DNA of 64,000 nt from Thunnus maccoyii (Eukaryota; Chordata; Actinopteri; Scombriformes; Scombridae). The translations under genes were made by a program, and so were the position numbers. The DNA lies in the NCBI RefSeq assembly GCF_910596095.1, contig NC_056533.1:28060662-28124661 (forward strand), in the 5' to 3' direction. The notes below the pieces were generated by a model. That model searched no databases. It saw only the letters and a program-made list of their open reading frames with translations, and had not been told where the DNA came from. This document shows positions 19,901 to 34,900 of the stretch, one piece after another (position 1 is the first letter of the stretch; every line of letters begins with the position of its first letter).

Positions 19901-22900
19901 TCCCTGTGAGAAATAGCGAGAGAAAGGCAGAAAATTGTGGATTTTCACACATTATGAGTAACAGACACCCAGCAGCAGAGTTGAGCGCTCAGATTTTCAT
20001 ATTTTACTGAAGCAGCACTGACTTGGTGGGGCAACATGACACAGGGCTCCTGGCAGAAGAGTTTCACAGTCAGCTCTCCGCCAGCCTCCATTCACGTCCA
20101 TGTACACACACTCTCCCATCACAAAGTCGTCATCGTCATCGGCCGCGTCCCAGTGTGTGTACACGGTGTCACTGCCATCTGACCACTGATAATTGATACC
20201 GCTCTGTAAGCAAGCACAGTCATTAATGTGTCAGGAGGTCAATCTTGTGGCACTCAGTAACACTTGACACTGATTTAGATCACAGGGTATAGCAGCAGTG
20301 GGTGTCAATCATTGCATGCACAGCAGTTTGATGGACAAGAATTAGCAGTAATACTACTTATATTCATTTATATTGCTCAATCTACAATCATGTCTGTGCT
20401 TGATTATAGTGATTTTGTACATAAATATGCCACCCCCTTCACCTTGAGGTCTTTTGACTCAGTGTATCTGTGCTTTAACGCGGATGATTAATTCCTCACT
20501 CACTGCTATGTCTTATGAAAAAGTGGGACTGATCACATTAACCAACAGAGGGAAGATGCACTGTATATTGTTTATTTATTGTTTATATTTTTTATCTATG
20601 TCTGCTCTCTGATCACTTCTAAATTATTATGTCAGATCACCAAACATTTTAACTTTGAGCTAAAAAGCATGAGGAACTGAGGAAGAAAATGGTTTTAAAT
20701 ACTATGCTCCACACAAATGACTTAAGGCAATCCTCAGTGATGTATCGCATCCTCTCTATGGCGAATATGAGTTGTAACCCTCAAGATGAAGGTATAGGGT
20801 ACCGCCTTTGCAGACTGCTCATACTCAGAGATCCTTCATACCCTCTAGTATAGTTCTCTCTAATCTAATTTTATCTAATCTAATCTAATATCTATCTCTA
20901 GGGGACATTATATTCAAGCATTTTAAATTCCACTTGCTACTTTTTCTTTAATGTGGAACCAATGTCCAGTATATAATGTATGTAAATCATGTGTGGTAAA
21001 TTTGTGTGTGTTTGTCAATTTGTCTTGCGCACAAGTTTCTCTTGAAAAAGAGATCTTGATCTCAATTAGACTCCCTGTTGTTTTCATTAAATGTGTTTGT
21101 CTAAGGTTGAAGACGTTATCCAGTCAAGTAACAAAACAACCTTTAAGGACTTTATCAGTGTTGCTCACAATTATCATGTCATTCACATGACATTTCCCAG
21201 AGTTTAATTTTAATCCTGGTTTCTGAGATATCCTGTATACAATCTAAAACTCAGATCAAAATTGTTTAAAGAAATATATTTTTAATTTCTAACAAAGAAG
21301 CAAGACAGCCCATGCTTAGGTTGAGGAGGTGCATAAATCTGCACATCCCTAAAGGGGAATCCAGCTACTGACTCACCAGCAGTGACAAACACTCATTGTT
21401 TCACAGCAAAATAATCAAACAGCTTTATCTGAAGCAGTCATAATACTTAACAGACTATGACAAAACACTATAGTTGTTTGCTAGTATCTAGTTAGGATGG
21501 TTGCTGTATTATACAGTGTAACTAGAGTTAAAAGAACAGATTTAGAGACAGAAATCTAACAGAAAAATAACAGACAGAACCAGCTCTCTCACTTCCTTTC
21601 ACTCCATGACTAAGACATTCCACGGAGGCTCAGTGATACTTGAATCCAAATGTTAAGGCTCTGGCTGTCTGCTGGGGAAGTACATGCCTGTGGACATGGG
21701 CGAAGTACCTCTACGAGGGCAAAAGGCCAAGAGAAAAACCCTAAAGGGCATGCCAGACAACTGTAACTATCGTCTGCAGGCATCTGCGCCAAACACACCA
21801 AACCAAACATTAGGTTTCCATTCAAGGAATCTTTTGAAATTCTTTCCATTGTACGTCAAACCTGCAGCTGACATATTTTGCTTTATTCAGACTTAGTTAC
21901 AAGCCTTTTTTTTGCTCTAACTATTGGCTCTCTGTGTGTACCTGTTATTTGAAAAACAATGTAAAATTTGCCATCTTTAGAATGCTGATGACATGCCGTT
22001 ATAGAGATGAAAACAATCTGCATTTAGTGAAGAAAAAATGACAACAAGCACATGATGAGTATTAAACTACAATACTAAAATGTATCTCATGCATGCTTAT
22101 GAGGCAGCATTTAAGGATGAATGGTAGAAATGCAAAAAAACACACAGAGAGTACATATAGCATGATAGGATACATACGTCTTGACTATACAGTCCAATCC
22201 AGTGGGGGACTGCCAATCTATTGACAAGGACAGTAAGGAAAGCCTGGTGGTAGGCATCTGTGATGCTCACTAGGTCCGCATCATTCTCTATGCACATATG
22301 CGTCGCGTCATACCAGCTCATGTTGCCAGAAACAACCTTGTAGCTGCGGGTCCGGTATTCAATATTGTCTGGGTGGCGATAGGAGTGGGTGGGAGGTTTG
22401 GATGTATCTGTGACAGAAAACAAAAGCAAAAGAGAGGAGTGTGGGAAGAAGGTTACATACCAGTAGGGTGTGTCAGAATGACTACTTCAAGGTGTTATTG
22501 TTTGGGACATATGCAGTTAAAGGATAATTTGTACTCACAGCAATAAAGCTATGAATTAAATTTGAAGTCAATTAATGCAAGAGCATGTCTAAGGGTAAGG
22601 CAACACCCCTAGAGAATGACATGTCACTGGTGTCCTTGTGTTTTTTTTATAGTTGAATTCATTAAAGATAGTGTGCCCACATACAAAATTTAGGTAATGC
22701 TTTATCTTATAGGCCACTGAATTTTATACAAATTCCTGGAAATTTTCGGAATAATTTGCAGGTATTTAATTATCATTTTTTAGGATGGTGCGATTTGGTA
22801 TGAATTATAAGGAAAAACAGAGAAACACAGACATAATTACTTAGTTTTCAGTGTGTAGTTTTGTGTGTAAAACTACATATTAGAATATTAGATTCTCTCT

Positions 22901-25900
22901 AAAAAAGAAAAAATCTTATATGCTAATATATACACACTGAAAACCAAATAACTGTCTGTTAAAGAAGTGTTAAGAGTCTAATTTATTAGGATTTTTTGCA
23001 AATTAACAGCTATGTATGAACCCAAATATAATGATTGGGCACTTACCAATGACACTAACACCTGAAATTAATTGCTCAAATTGTTAAATACTTGCAAATT
23101 ACTCAGAAAATTTCCAGTAAATTAGTATAAAGTTAAGGGACCTGTAAAGTAAAGTGTTACCTAAATTTAGTTAGTTTTTGAAGGTAATTATGTTTTCTAT
23201 TTTGTTCATGTATTTATTTGATACTATAAGAATGCATTATTTTCTTAATTTGTGGGCTAGTACCACACCAACACTTGTCAGCACTAAAAATTTCAAGTTT
23301 ATTTTGAATTGCAGAGTGAATGAGCTAAAAAAGTGTGTTTCAGAGATCATTCAGTGTCAGAAAACACGAGTGGTCTGACACCAAAAGAGAAACATTGATG
23401 TGCTGAAAGACACTCAAAGTGACAATGAAAGACGGACAGTGTCAGAATACAATCAAAAAGAAAGAAACTGAGGGAATCTTACCTTGAGGTTTTTGACAAA
23501 CAAAGCCATACCCATTCTCGCTGCACTTCTCATCGTACCATTTTCCTGTCAGGTGGAAGTTGTGGTTGTTGGACAGAACAGTACACAGTGGTTCATCGGC
23601 AAATCCGCTGAGCCACTCATCCTCCTGGGGGTTCATAGAGTGAATATCAATACACACATGCAGACGAATACACACACACCCATACGCAAGTATACATTTA
23701 TGAGTGTGTACCATCTCCATTCACTTCAACCAAAGTTTGGTGTGTTTATACAGGGTTTACAGTACACGCTCACTTGCAACCTATCAACATTTCCCTGTGA
23801 TTTTTTATGCAATTCCTTTAAAATAAGTATTTTAATTTTAATAACCAGGTTATACCAGTCCCATAGATTAGAAAAGTGAAAAGTTATGGTTCTTTAAGAT
23901 GTTAAAGCTTGGATAAACATGGACGTCTCCTAGTTGAATTAATATATTTTTGATAAAAAGTAACAGGTGCAAGCTTGTGTACATAAAAATGTAAGGAAAG
24001 ATGTCAACTACAACCAATGCCACGGAGCATTTTGGCAATAAACACGCAATCTGAGTGAGCTGAAGTTTAAGATTACATTTATAGAAACTTCTAAAGCACT
24101 CAGCAGTTTAAATCAGTTTACTTTCAGGTTATGGGGCAAATTTGGATGAATGCAGCAACTATGGCACAAAGTTCTGTTCCTGGTTTCAACAACGAAGCAT
24201 CCTAAATTTTCTACAGCAGATTTGCGCCTCTGAGTGGCTTATCTGTAGTCCACAGTGGGCATCAAAGTATTTTGAGCCATCTGTCATACCAAACTGACAG
24301 AAAAAAACATTAAACATTTCAGAAACAAAAGTTGATATAATTTAAACTGATGGACATAGCATGAACCCATGATATTATTAGATTATTCAGGAAACTCCAG
24401 TCATTCTATTAGATATACAGTAGGATACCTTTGAAAGAAGACTTTCAAATGGGAACTTATAGTGTTAAAAATACTTCTGGAACCAGCAGCTTCTCCTGTT
24501 CACAGAGTCTCAAGCTCTTCTATCAATCATAGACATCATTCAACAAAAAGACATGGAGCTGTAGTGAGTATACTGGTCTTTGCTCATGATGTCATTTTCA
24601 ACAGCAACTTAAGAACAAACTAAATTAGGTTTTGTTTTGAGCAGATACTGTGAAGACGGTGATTCACAGTAGATCATTCTCCCTCACCGCACAAATACAG
24701 ACACATGCTTCAGCCCAAGAACCAGAAAAAACTAATTTTCTGCCAAATTTGACTCTTTTGGACACTATTTGACAACTTTCTTCTAGATTTTTGAGGGACA
24801 CATATTCACACACACATAATAAGAAAAGACAAATTGCTACATTTCCAACAGTCAGCAATGTAGGTCAACCTAAAGGCCCTTACAGTGAGATAGCTCTTTG
24901 GTTCAATTGGAGACCAGTTGGTGTAGCTGACTTGTTTCCCATTGGTCCATTTCATGGTGTCTTCATCCCACAGGCCGATCCACACGCCTACAGAGCTGCC
25001 CTGGAGCAGCATGGTGATGTAGGCTGCAGAAATTATGCCATGACAACAGAAAAACAAAATAGAGCAGTATTCCTTCCTAACATGCCTCATCAGTGGAGCT
25101 ACACAAAAGCGCAAAATCAAAGTGGCGTTGTCTGAAGCTGTTTGTATATGAAATGAGCCATTCATTGACTAATTGTACAAGTGACTTTGCCCAGTGCCTC
25201 TACCTTGTTCAATCTCATCTTCTATAGTAACCAGCGTGCCTTCGAATGAGGAGCAGATGGACTGGGCATCTTTCCAACTCTTTCCCTCCTTAGGACTGCC
25301 AGGGAGGTGAAGCAGGAGACACTGCCAACACACACACACACACACACACATCCCACACAAAACATGAATATCACATTCTGAAATGCAAATTATCTTTCCC
25401 CTGTCACCACCAAGACTTTTTACTTTGGAGAGATCAGGATTCAGTGTAAAAAATTCCAGCATGTAATCGCCTTTGATAGACAGAGAAGGACATAATTTAA
25501 TAGTGCTGCTGAAACAAGAAAAAAAACAAAAGTTTGGCACCCTGCATGCATCATCAAGAGATTTGCTTCTTATGATTAAATTTGAGGCAAATTAGACAGG
25601 TAACGTTACACACGGCTTTAACATCATCACATCTACACTCTTTATATCCCATGAAGTTTACTGTAACTCAAAAATGTACTTAAATGTCTACTTTAAAACA
25701 AGTAAGACAGGGGTGCTAGAGGTTTAAAGCACCAACCATAAACCACAATGTCCCCAGTTCAAGTCTGGTTGGGAACCTTTGTTGCATGTTGTTCCCTATC
25801 TCTCTGTCTCTCTATTCATTTTCTGGGAACTCTCTCATAAAATGCCAAAAAAAAAGGTTAGACAATTACTTTTTGTTCCATATTTTTATGCTGACGAAGA

Positions 25901-28900
25901 GAATTTCTACAAGGTTTTCCATTCTGTTCAGTATGCAGAATGATCTTTCCCAAGTCAGTGGGTCTCATCTGGTGCTACACAGTACTGAATATCATTCTTA
26001 TCAAGTTACTTTAATATTTTGTCTATCTTTCTGAAATGTCATTTTTGTTGCAGTCATTGGGTTGAGATGTTTTCATAAAATAAAAGTCAAACTGAAACAT
26101 TTATCTTGCAGTGCGTAAGATTTAGTGGCATCTAGCGGAACGGACTTGGCAGAAATGGAATATAATATTCATAATTCCACCGGTATTTGACCCAGTATGC
26201 CCAATGGCCAACCTACTGTTGCAGCTGGAAAACGGTGGAAAAATTGTTTTGAGTGTCACACATGATTTATTTCATCAGCATTTTACCCAGTCGGTCTGAT
26301 AACATTTGGAAAGTCTAGAAGAAAGTCAGGATTAACAGTCAAACGGCCAGTGCGGTAATGTCGCACCAGACATGCAATTTTAAAACTGTGAACTCATTTG
26401 GTAAGGGCAAGGGCTTGAATGAAACGGACGTTCATTTATTCGTAAAAGTTTGGCACTGCAGGTTTAAAGAAAACAACATTTTGAGATCCATCACTATACT
26501 ATATGGCATTCATTTATATATTTTAAGAAGAGATCAGCTTGTTTTGCTCTCCATAGAGGTTGACTCAGCTTGAGCATTGTCAGTGGGCGATAATTCTGCA
26601 GTAGATAACATAACTCGCTAAGGAACAGTGAATATAAACACAAACATCCTGCCTCAACCCAAAAGGCAGCTGGGAAGTCAAAGAAGCAACATTTTTAGAA
26701 CCAAGTTGTGGGGAACAATGAGACACTCTTTTGCATTTTGTACAACAAAAAAAGTGGAAATTTATTTACAACAGTAATGGCTTGGTGTACTTAAGGTTGT
26801 CAATGAGACAAAATAAAAAAATAAAGCTACAAACATACAATATTTGCTGCCATTTACTTACAACAATCATGGGGACAAGATGAAATTACGTCATGGAAAC
26901 TCATGGGATTATAATATAATTTCTATAATTTCCAATAATAAATAACACAATGTTTTTTTCCAAAAGATATTAAGGTCTTAGTTTACAGATGTAACTAATT
27001 TACTTATTTTACGGAGTGTGTGTTGACTTTTAAAATTATTGCTCAAAAAAATTTTTTTTTAAAAAATTAGATTTTATTTGTCTCCAAACTGCTGACAAGA
27101 TGGCGATGAACTATAAACTCAAACTGCAAATTATTCCATCAGACAACCACAGGCAATGTCACAAACAATATAGCCATATTATTCTATAGATTTTGTTGTG
27201 TAGCTTTAGGCTTTAAAAGGGGACATGAATCTGTGATTCAAGAGTGTGTGTGTGTGTGTGTGTGTGTCTGAACCTTGTGTCCAAAGTACAGCCATTGCTC
27301 CGGACAGCCTCCGATGTAGTGTGGCTCCCTGGGAGTCTCCACCACAGACACTGTCTTTCTCTTGCAAACATAGCCGTGGAGATCGCTGCATTTACTCGTC
27401 GACCACTTCCCTGCAATATAGGAAGGAAGCAACACACTCTTGCATTTGCAACTATACATGCATCTGAACGTGTGTGTTACTGTGTGTGCATGTGTATTTA
27501 CCTGATGAAGAGGACATGGTGACACACAACCCATTTTTTCTAGAGCCAGCACTCCCCTCTGCCCAGTTCTGAAACAGTAATTCTGTCTTGTCACTCCACC
27601 TGCAAGCACACACACAAACTTTCAGTGAAAATTGTTTCAGCTTGCTTCACTAGAAGAAGTGACGGTTACCTCTTTGTTTCTTTTGGGTGGGTAAGACACC
27701 TCTGTGTCTTGTTACCCACAAGACACAGAGGTGGCTTTGTGAGGCTCTCAGGGCACAACAAACATGCTCACAATGACTATGCTAACATTCTGGTGTTTAG
27801 CAGGTAATGTTTAACATGTTCACCATCTTAGTTTAGAACACTGACTGTACAAGGTTCAGTGCCAGTACAAGAATCGAGAAGATGTAGAGATATTTCACTA
27901 GATAAGTGAAAACTTTGACCTGCTGGTGGTGCTAGATGAAAAGCCAGAGGATCATTAAGGTCAGTAGGATTCATCATCTGGGGACCATGAACGTCTGTGC
28001 AAAATCTCATGGCAATCCATTCAACAGTTGAGATATTTCAGTACAGAATAAAGCAGTGGATCAACCGCCACGGTGCAAGCATGGCTAAAAAAGTAGGTAG
28101 TTTAAACTATTTGTCAAATTATATTTGGTATTTGGCAACACCTCCAACCCCTTTTTTTTGCTTTATGTCTCCCTTTTCCCCAGAGACCTGGGTTGTAACA
28201 TCAACATTTCCTTACTAAAGATGTGGACTTAAGTGTCAAGTGCTGTAATAGAATCAGTGGCAGTAACAGGAAATGCTTAACAAGCTCCAAAACACACACC
28301 TGACCTCCTCTCCAGGCTTGCCAATGGACAGGCCGATCCACCAGTCAGTAGGGCCCAGTGAGAGCTGAGGAGACACAGTGAAAAGAAGCAGAGATGAAAA
28401 AGAACTTGAACTTCACTTTTACCCTCCTCCTTTCCAATCCAGGCCTCACTGGGCTGGAAGATTCGGCTTTTCAGAGCCTCTCTTACATGAGCAGCCATTC
28501 AGGCGCTCGCTCTCCTTGGCCCGCGCGTCGCCTCTTTCATCGCCTTGTTTTGTTCCCTTTATCCCTCACAATCCTCGCCTGCACAAGAGACTTCTTTAGC
28601 CCGGTCCGAAAGGCTGCTGCCGAAAACAGTCTTTTTCTTACTCCTCGTGTATGGGGCCACTCGAGCATGAAAGTGTCCACATATGAGGTGCGTTTTAGCT
28701 TGTCGATGTGTGTCTGTAAACACTTGAATTTGTATGAGGAAAGAGTGAGTCGATTGTGCTGACACTTGTTCATGCACGTGTTTGTGTTTCACTGTGTGTG
28801 TAAGTGTGAACTGTTAGGAAGAATGGGGCTAGTGGGCCATTCAGTGAAGAAAAGCCCCTGTGATTAAGTACATTTCTTTGTCTGTGTTGTCTGTGTGAAA

Positions 28901-31900
28901 CTGTTCTACTGCTCAATGAAAACTACAAAACAAAGTGTTGATGTCCAATGCTCTTGGCTTCACTTGGTTACAGCAGTTAGGTGGTGGGAGTATTTGCACT
29001 GTGAAAAAGCAAATGTCATTTTATTTTTAAATAAATAATGATATGTCAAGTAAAGAGGTAAAAAAAACAGTAACAGTTGTTAAATATCCAAAGAGATAAT
29101 AGTACTGTTTGAATGAGTTATTTCTGCGTGTTAAAATTTCCTTTCATGCAAAGAAAGTGTTGTTGTTTTATTAAAGATTTTTTTTGCATTTTTGCCTTTA
29201 TTGGATAGTGGGTAGTGAAGTGGCAGACAGGAAACAAGGGGAGAGAGACGGGTATGACAGGCAACAAAGGTCACTGGCTGGAATCCAGTCATGGACGTTG
29301 CAGTTATGTAGCATGTGCTGTAACCATTTGGCTACTGTGAAGCTCCAAGAAACAAGTTTAAAAAGAAATGTTGTGCAAAGTTTTAAAATTACTGTCATCC
29401 TATGTTTCAACTCCTATTCAGAATAGGATTACATGATTATACACACCTGTATTGTATATATGATATATTATCACGCATCATTTTTGATACTTTTGGCCAA
29501 CATTTACAACAAAATTTGTTGATTGTGACACGCCAAAATGTGTTGAATAATTCAGGAAGTTTGTTTTTAAAAGCAGATGATAACAAAAAATTTAATTTAT
29601 ATTTTGATTGATATTGGTAAATAAATCTATTGCTACCACCATCCCCCAGAAATACAAATCTGTGTATATGAAAGTTTGGTGATACAGACTTTTTCTCAAT
29701 ATATGTATATGACCAGTTATAATCAGAGGTAAGTAGATAAACAGACCCGCCGCAAACGCTCCTTGACGAAGTGCAGCTCTTCTCTGGAGTGAATGGACAG
29801 CAGGTAAGCTCCCATCATCTGACAGGCCAGAGAGACGGCGTCCCAGTCGAAGGGCTGCTTGGCCAGCAGGTACTCGGCTCCGCGGTAAAACACCCAGGGC
29901 TCGCTCTCTGAAGGTCATTATGATACACAGCACGTGTTCACGTAATACAGTATTGAATATATCCAATTGCATAATGACAAAGTTCTACTTGCTGACTGAC
30001 AACATCGCATAGTAGTAAAAACATTAATAACACCTTTCAGTGTCTACAAAGCTTACATGTAAGCTTAAGTAAACAAGAAATCTACTTACGCTCGGTGTAC
30101 CAATAGGGTTTTTTCAGTTTATCACCTGCAATTTAAATCAGAGTTTGGTTAATGCAGCCATGATGACGCGTGTATGTATGACTGTGAGGAGAGTTTTGGT
30201 GTGAGGGCTTTTACCTCTGGACAGTTTACAGATCCACTCGTGTTTGGTGTCACAGGGCTGCGGCACGAGTTTGTCGGTCACGTCACCGTACACAGCGCAG
30301 TCCCTCCTGTCATCCTCCTCGTTCTTATCCTCTATGAAGGACGTCACCACCTGCACAAAAACAAACAAAAACAATATTAGATACATCTTCTGCCTTTTAC
30401 TGTCTTCTGATGAGACACGCAGATACTAAAGTGAACACCTCTTTGTACTTACAGGGGAACCATCGGACCATTCCCAGGCTCCAAGTTGTTCAGGGTCTCT
30501 CTTATTTAAGCCCACCCAAAACCAGCGACCCTCTGTTCTGAAAAGGAGGAGCACAACACAAACAAACTGCAATACGAGCCCATCTCATCATGTCTTATAA
30601 ACTTTTCACATTTGAACAGTAATTTGCGCTGCACTCCAACAGAGCCCTAACAAAAGCAATCTTTTCATTTGTGCAAGAGTAAATAAACTCTTTATAATAT
30701 CTTTCATTCAGTTGTAGGCCTGATCAATATTTGTTTTACGTGTTTTGTGAAAAAAGAGAGATTTGTGTTGCTTCATGACGCTCACTGGGGCAATATGGAT
30801 TAAATCTCTTATCTTATGATTTTATATCACAATATCAATGCACAGTATATTGTGATGTAGTGTAAATTGTCTGTAAATTATTATTTATCTAGTTCTTGTT
30901 TTATTTTATTTTAAATGTATTTTACTGGTTTTTATTAAATTTTCATCTTTTTTTAGATTTCTTGTGTACATTAGTCTCAAATTGTTTTACTATTTCCATT
31001 TGTTCTGTCTTATTATGAGCTTGTCAGTCATCTGTAAAGCACTTTGAGTTGCACTAACCTGTATGAAAAGTGCTATTCAAATACGGTTTGATTGATACAT
31101 TTTGTGACAATTCTTGCAAACAAGTACTCAACTGCTGAAGTTGAGTTAATTTCTGTGGAAATTAAAAAACTAAAAGAAAATGTATAGTGAATTAAATACC
31201 CAACAAATCAAGGAACTTCATCACATTGAAGCCAAAAAATCCTGTAAATCTAGTTTTGTCGTAAAATTACCTAATAAAGCCTGAGAAATCAAAGAGATAT
31301 TTTCCTTGGTATGAACAGAATAGGAACATTTCTGACGATTTCTATGATCATCATACTGTCAAAACCTTACAATTACTTGATTTTACTTTTATGTTACTTG
31401 ATTCTATATTTATATTACTTGATTCTACAAAAATATTTAATTATTGTTGCACATAATTCACACTTGCAATTAAGAAACTTAATTTTAAAACACTTTAAAA
31501 GTTATTACTTGGTTACTTGACTTATTAAGTTGGGAGTCTTTTTTATCATTCCACAATCATCTGCATACAGGTTATAACACAATCCAAAACCACATTTTAT
31601 CTTCAAAAGCTAGTAATTAACATCTGCACTCACTGCTCTGTGCACATGAAACAAGAACACCTCAACTGAGGCATTCATCAATTCCCAGAACATTCCTGCA
31701 CTAATGAGGCCCAGAGGGCTGTACCAACCCTTCGAACATGGTACTGAGGAGCCGCTTAACAAACACCTGCTCCTCATAGTGGTGGAAACTAGCCAGCTGA
31801 GCCCCGAGGGCCTGACAGAAGAAGTCTGCTTCCACCCAGGAACGCTTCATCAGGACTTTCTCATCGTGGAACACCTAGAAGAGCAACAGCTGCTGTTAGA

Positions 31901-34900
31901 GCCATTTATACAATAGAAACATAGTAACATAGAACATAGAAACATGTAAATGACATGTAAATAATGTAAATCTTGCCGTATTTAAATTGCTAAGAATAAT
32001 AAGCAGTTCCATAGTTTCATGGCAGTATGCTTAATTAGGACCAATAATGATCTCAGTCAGCCCTGGCTTGTGATTGGCTAAAACATATGACATGCGGTAG
32101 GTGTGTGTTAGATAGTTTAGTTAAAGCGATGGAGCCTTGAGAGCACACTAGTCTTAGACCATGTTTGCCGTGTACGTGCTTATTGTTCTTGCCATGATTT
32201 CTATACTTATCATTCTTGTGTTGTATGTTTTTATTTTGTACGTACAGAAGAAAGTGTTCAGTAAACAGCTGAAATGAAGAACACCGACTACAGAGTTTTA
32301 CTGAAGCACACGTCAACTACATGCTTGGACTCTACAGCGTAAGTGGGCATTTTCAAGAAATAGACGGAGCCACATTAACAGCTTCTGTCAGTTGATGTGA
32401 AACGGACCACAGACACTCAGTATGTGTCAGCCTTTTAAAATGTAACCGACCTAACACACAACGTCACAGTTTTATGCTTCATTCATTTAGTCATTTCATT
32501 TCTTTTCTTTTTCATAAAGTGAAAATGATACAGCAAGAATGAGGATATGACAAGATTAGAGGTGCGTCGATTAGTCGACAAAAATGGTTAGTTGATCGAA
32601 AGAAAATTAATCAACAGATTAATGGTAATTTTTCAAGCAGAAATGCCGAATATTTTCTGGTTCCAGCTGCTTTTCTTTGTCATATATGATGTCACCTCAG
32701 CTCTGGGAAATTGTGGTGGGCATTTTTCACTACTTTTTGACATTTCCAAAATTAATCGATGAAAATAATCGTTAGTTGCAGCCCTATCTAATACAGAGCA
32801 TTGTGTATACAGAGGGCAGACAAAAACAAAAGAAAAATTATAGTTTTTTAAATTAAAAACATTATTATTTAGGCATGACATACATCCGTAGAGCTGAAAC
32901 GCAGTCAATTGATTGATTAGTTGAACAACATAAAATCAATGATCCAACCTTAAAACAGTGGAGCAGTCCAGAGTGTGATTCCCATCCTGGGGGACAGGGG
33001 GCGTAAGCATCAATGTGATGCTCTGGGAGCTGGACGTCCTGGTAACTGGTGATGCTCTGCTTGCACACCGACAAGGCCTTGTGGGACTTGCAGTCCTTCA
33101 CCTCCCAGTGTCCAAGAGCAGGTCCACCTGACATAGCAACACAGCCACCGGCACTGACTAGGATAGGAAAGGAGAATATGAAAGAGTCAAACAAGAGGAG
33201 GGAAAAGAGATTAACTCCTCTCACTCAACACAATCACAGTGTATTTTTCATAATTAACAAACTAAAATATCCAAACAACTGGCTACCTGGCTGGTGTTTG
33301 TTCCAGTTTGTGAAGGTGAGGGGAAGAGAGGAGCCATTGTGAGGAAGCCAGAGGTATTCTCCCCGCCTCTCCTGGTCCATGAGGCCGATCCAGTAATACA
33401 TGCTACTGTTGGCCCCGCTCTCACTCAGCAAACTGTTGACAAATGCCTGCTCAAATCTGCCAGTGTGAGGAAAATGAGATGAGGCTGAAATGTTTCCACA
33501 AATGAAAAAAATGCTTTTAAGATCACATTAAATCGGTTGGTCAATAAGCCACCTGTTTTCCACAGTAAGGAGAGGGGCCTTGCAGTAATATCCCATCAGT
33601 GCATCGCCATAGTTCTGTTCATGGCTAGTCACAGCGTAGCAGGAGTGGCCATGACGTTTCCAGCCCTACAACATCAACAACAAATCAAACTCAAGCTATG
33701 TTTTATTCCAAACTGCAGTTTTTTCTATATTGGACAAGATCAAAACATTATCAAATATAGCTCCATGACGGATTATTAAAACACACAAATGATAAGAATA
33801 AAGAAACAGTCCTGCATCCGGAGCAACATTCAGCAGAGTCAGTATTCATATTGGCACTACAGTCGAAAACTTTCAAACTTACCCAGTCCTACTCTAGAGT
33901 GAAGGTTATATTCTTTATGTTAGTGTGTATGTGTACAATTATATGCAGGTCTGCTTGTGTTTGCAAGTGTGCATGTGTGTTTTTGGTGCCGTGGTGTTTT
34001 CACAAGTGGTGTCAATTTGCGCCCCCCTTTCACCTTTGTCCCATCTACCCCTCACCCTTCCTCAACTTGGGGGTCCAGAGGCCTGCACCAACATTTACAT
34101 GAGGAAGGAATTCAAAGCTTTCTTTAAAACTAGTGAGAAATACTTCTGTTTTGTTGATGGGGGTCATTTTATGGACAAAACACTTCACACCTTTACCTGC
34201 CTGACCCTACGACACAGACAATAGGAAAGGAGAAGATGAAAGAGTTGAAAAAGAGGACGGAAAGAGATTCACATTAACTCCCCTCACTCAACACAGTGGA
34301 TTTTTCACAATTAACAAACTAAAATATCTCATCAATTGGCTACCTGGCTGGTGACTAAAAACCCTGGCAGGAATCATCAGAGGCTGCCTGAGCATATCCG
34401 CTGATATTGTGCCTCTGGGGCAATTTTATAATACCCTCAAGTCTGAGGGTATGAAGTAGCGTGATGACTCAGGAGTCTGATATTCTTGTAAACAGAGTCA
34501 AGGAGCAACGTGAATGCCAGACAATGCGTCAGCAGCCGAGTGAATCAGCTCATTGTGCTACGGACAGTGCAATGTGCTCAGAAGTTGAACTGTGGCTGGT
34601 GCACACCCTGATCTGTACGCCTCACAGCACTGCCTGACAAAGTTAAAAATAAGAGGCCTCGGTCCCAGCCTAAAGTAGAAGTTTGTTATTTTCCCTTAAT
34701 TGGAGGATGTAATAATAACAACTTATTTTTCCTTGAGTGAAAAGTTATCTGTTGTAAGTGAATTGTTTTGTAACAATCTGTAACTGAACATCTTTAACTT
34801 GTTGCAAAGGTTGAGCTACAATCCAACAGCAGTGCCGCTGGATAACAGGGTTTTACTGTCTTGCTCAAAGACACTTTAGCAGTTGAGTGCTTATTTGCAA

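Noticed and set aside
28394..28762. Plus-strand open frame of 122 codons near 28.4-28.8 kb
   Set aside because: No domain or codon pattern; overlaps pla2r1 intron 17 sequence adjoining exon 18.
33850..34224. Plus-strand Cys-rich frame (ICRSACVCKCACVF) as a small secreted peptide
   Set aside because: It comes from a GTGTGCATGTGTG-rich stretch in pla2r1 intron 9; the cysteines reflect the TG repeat.
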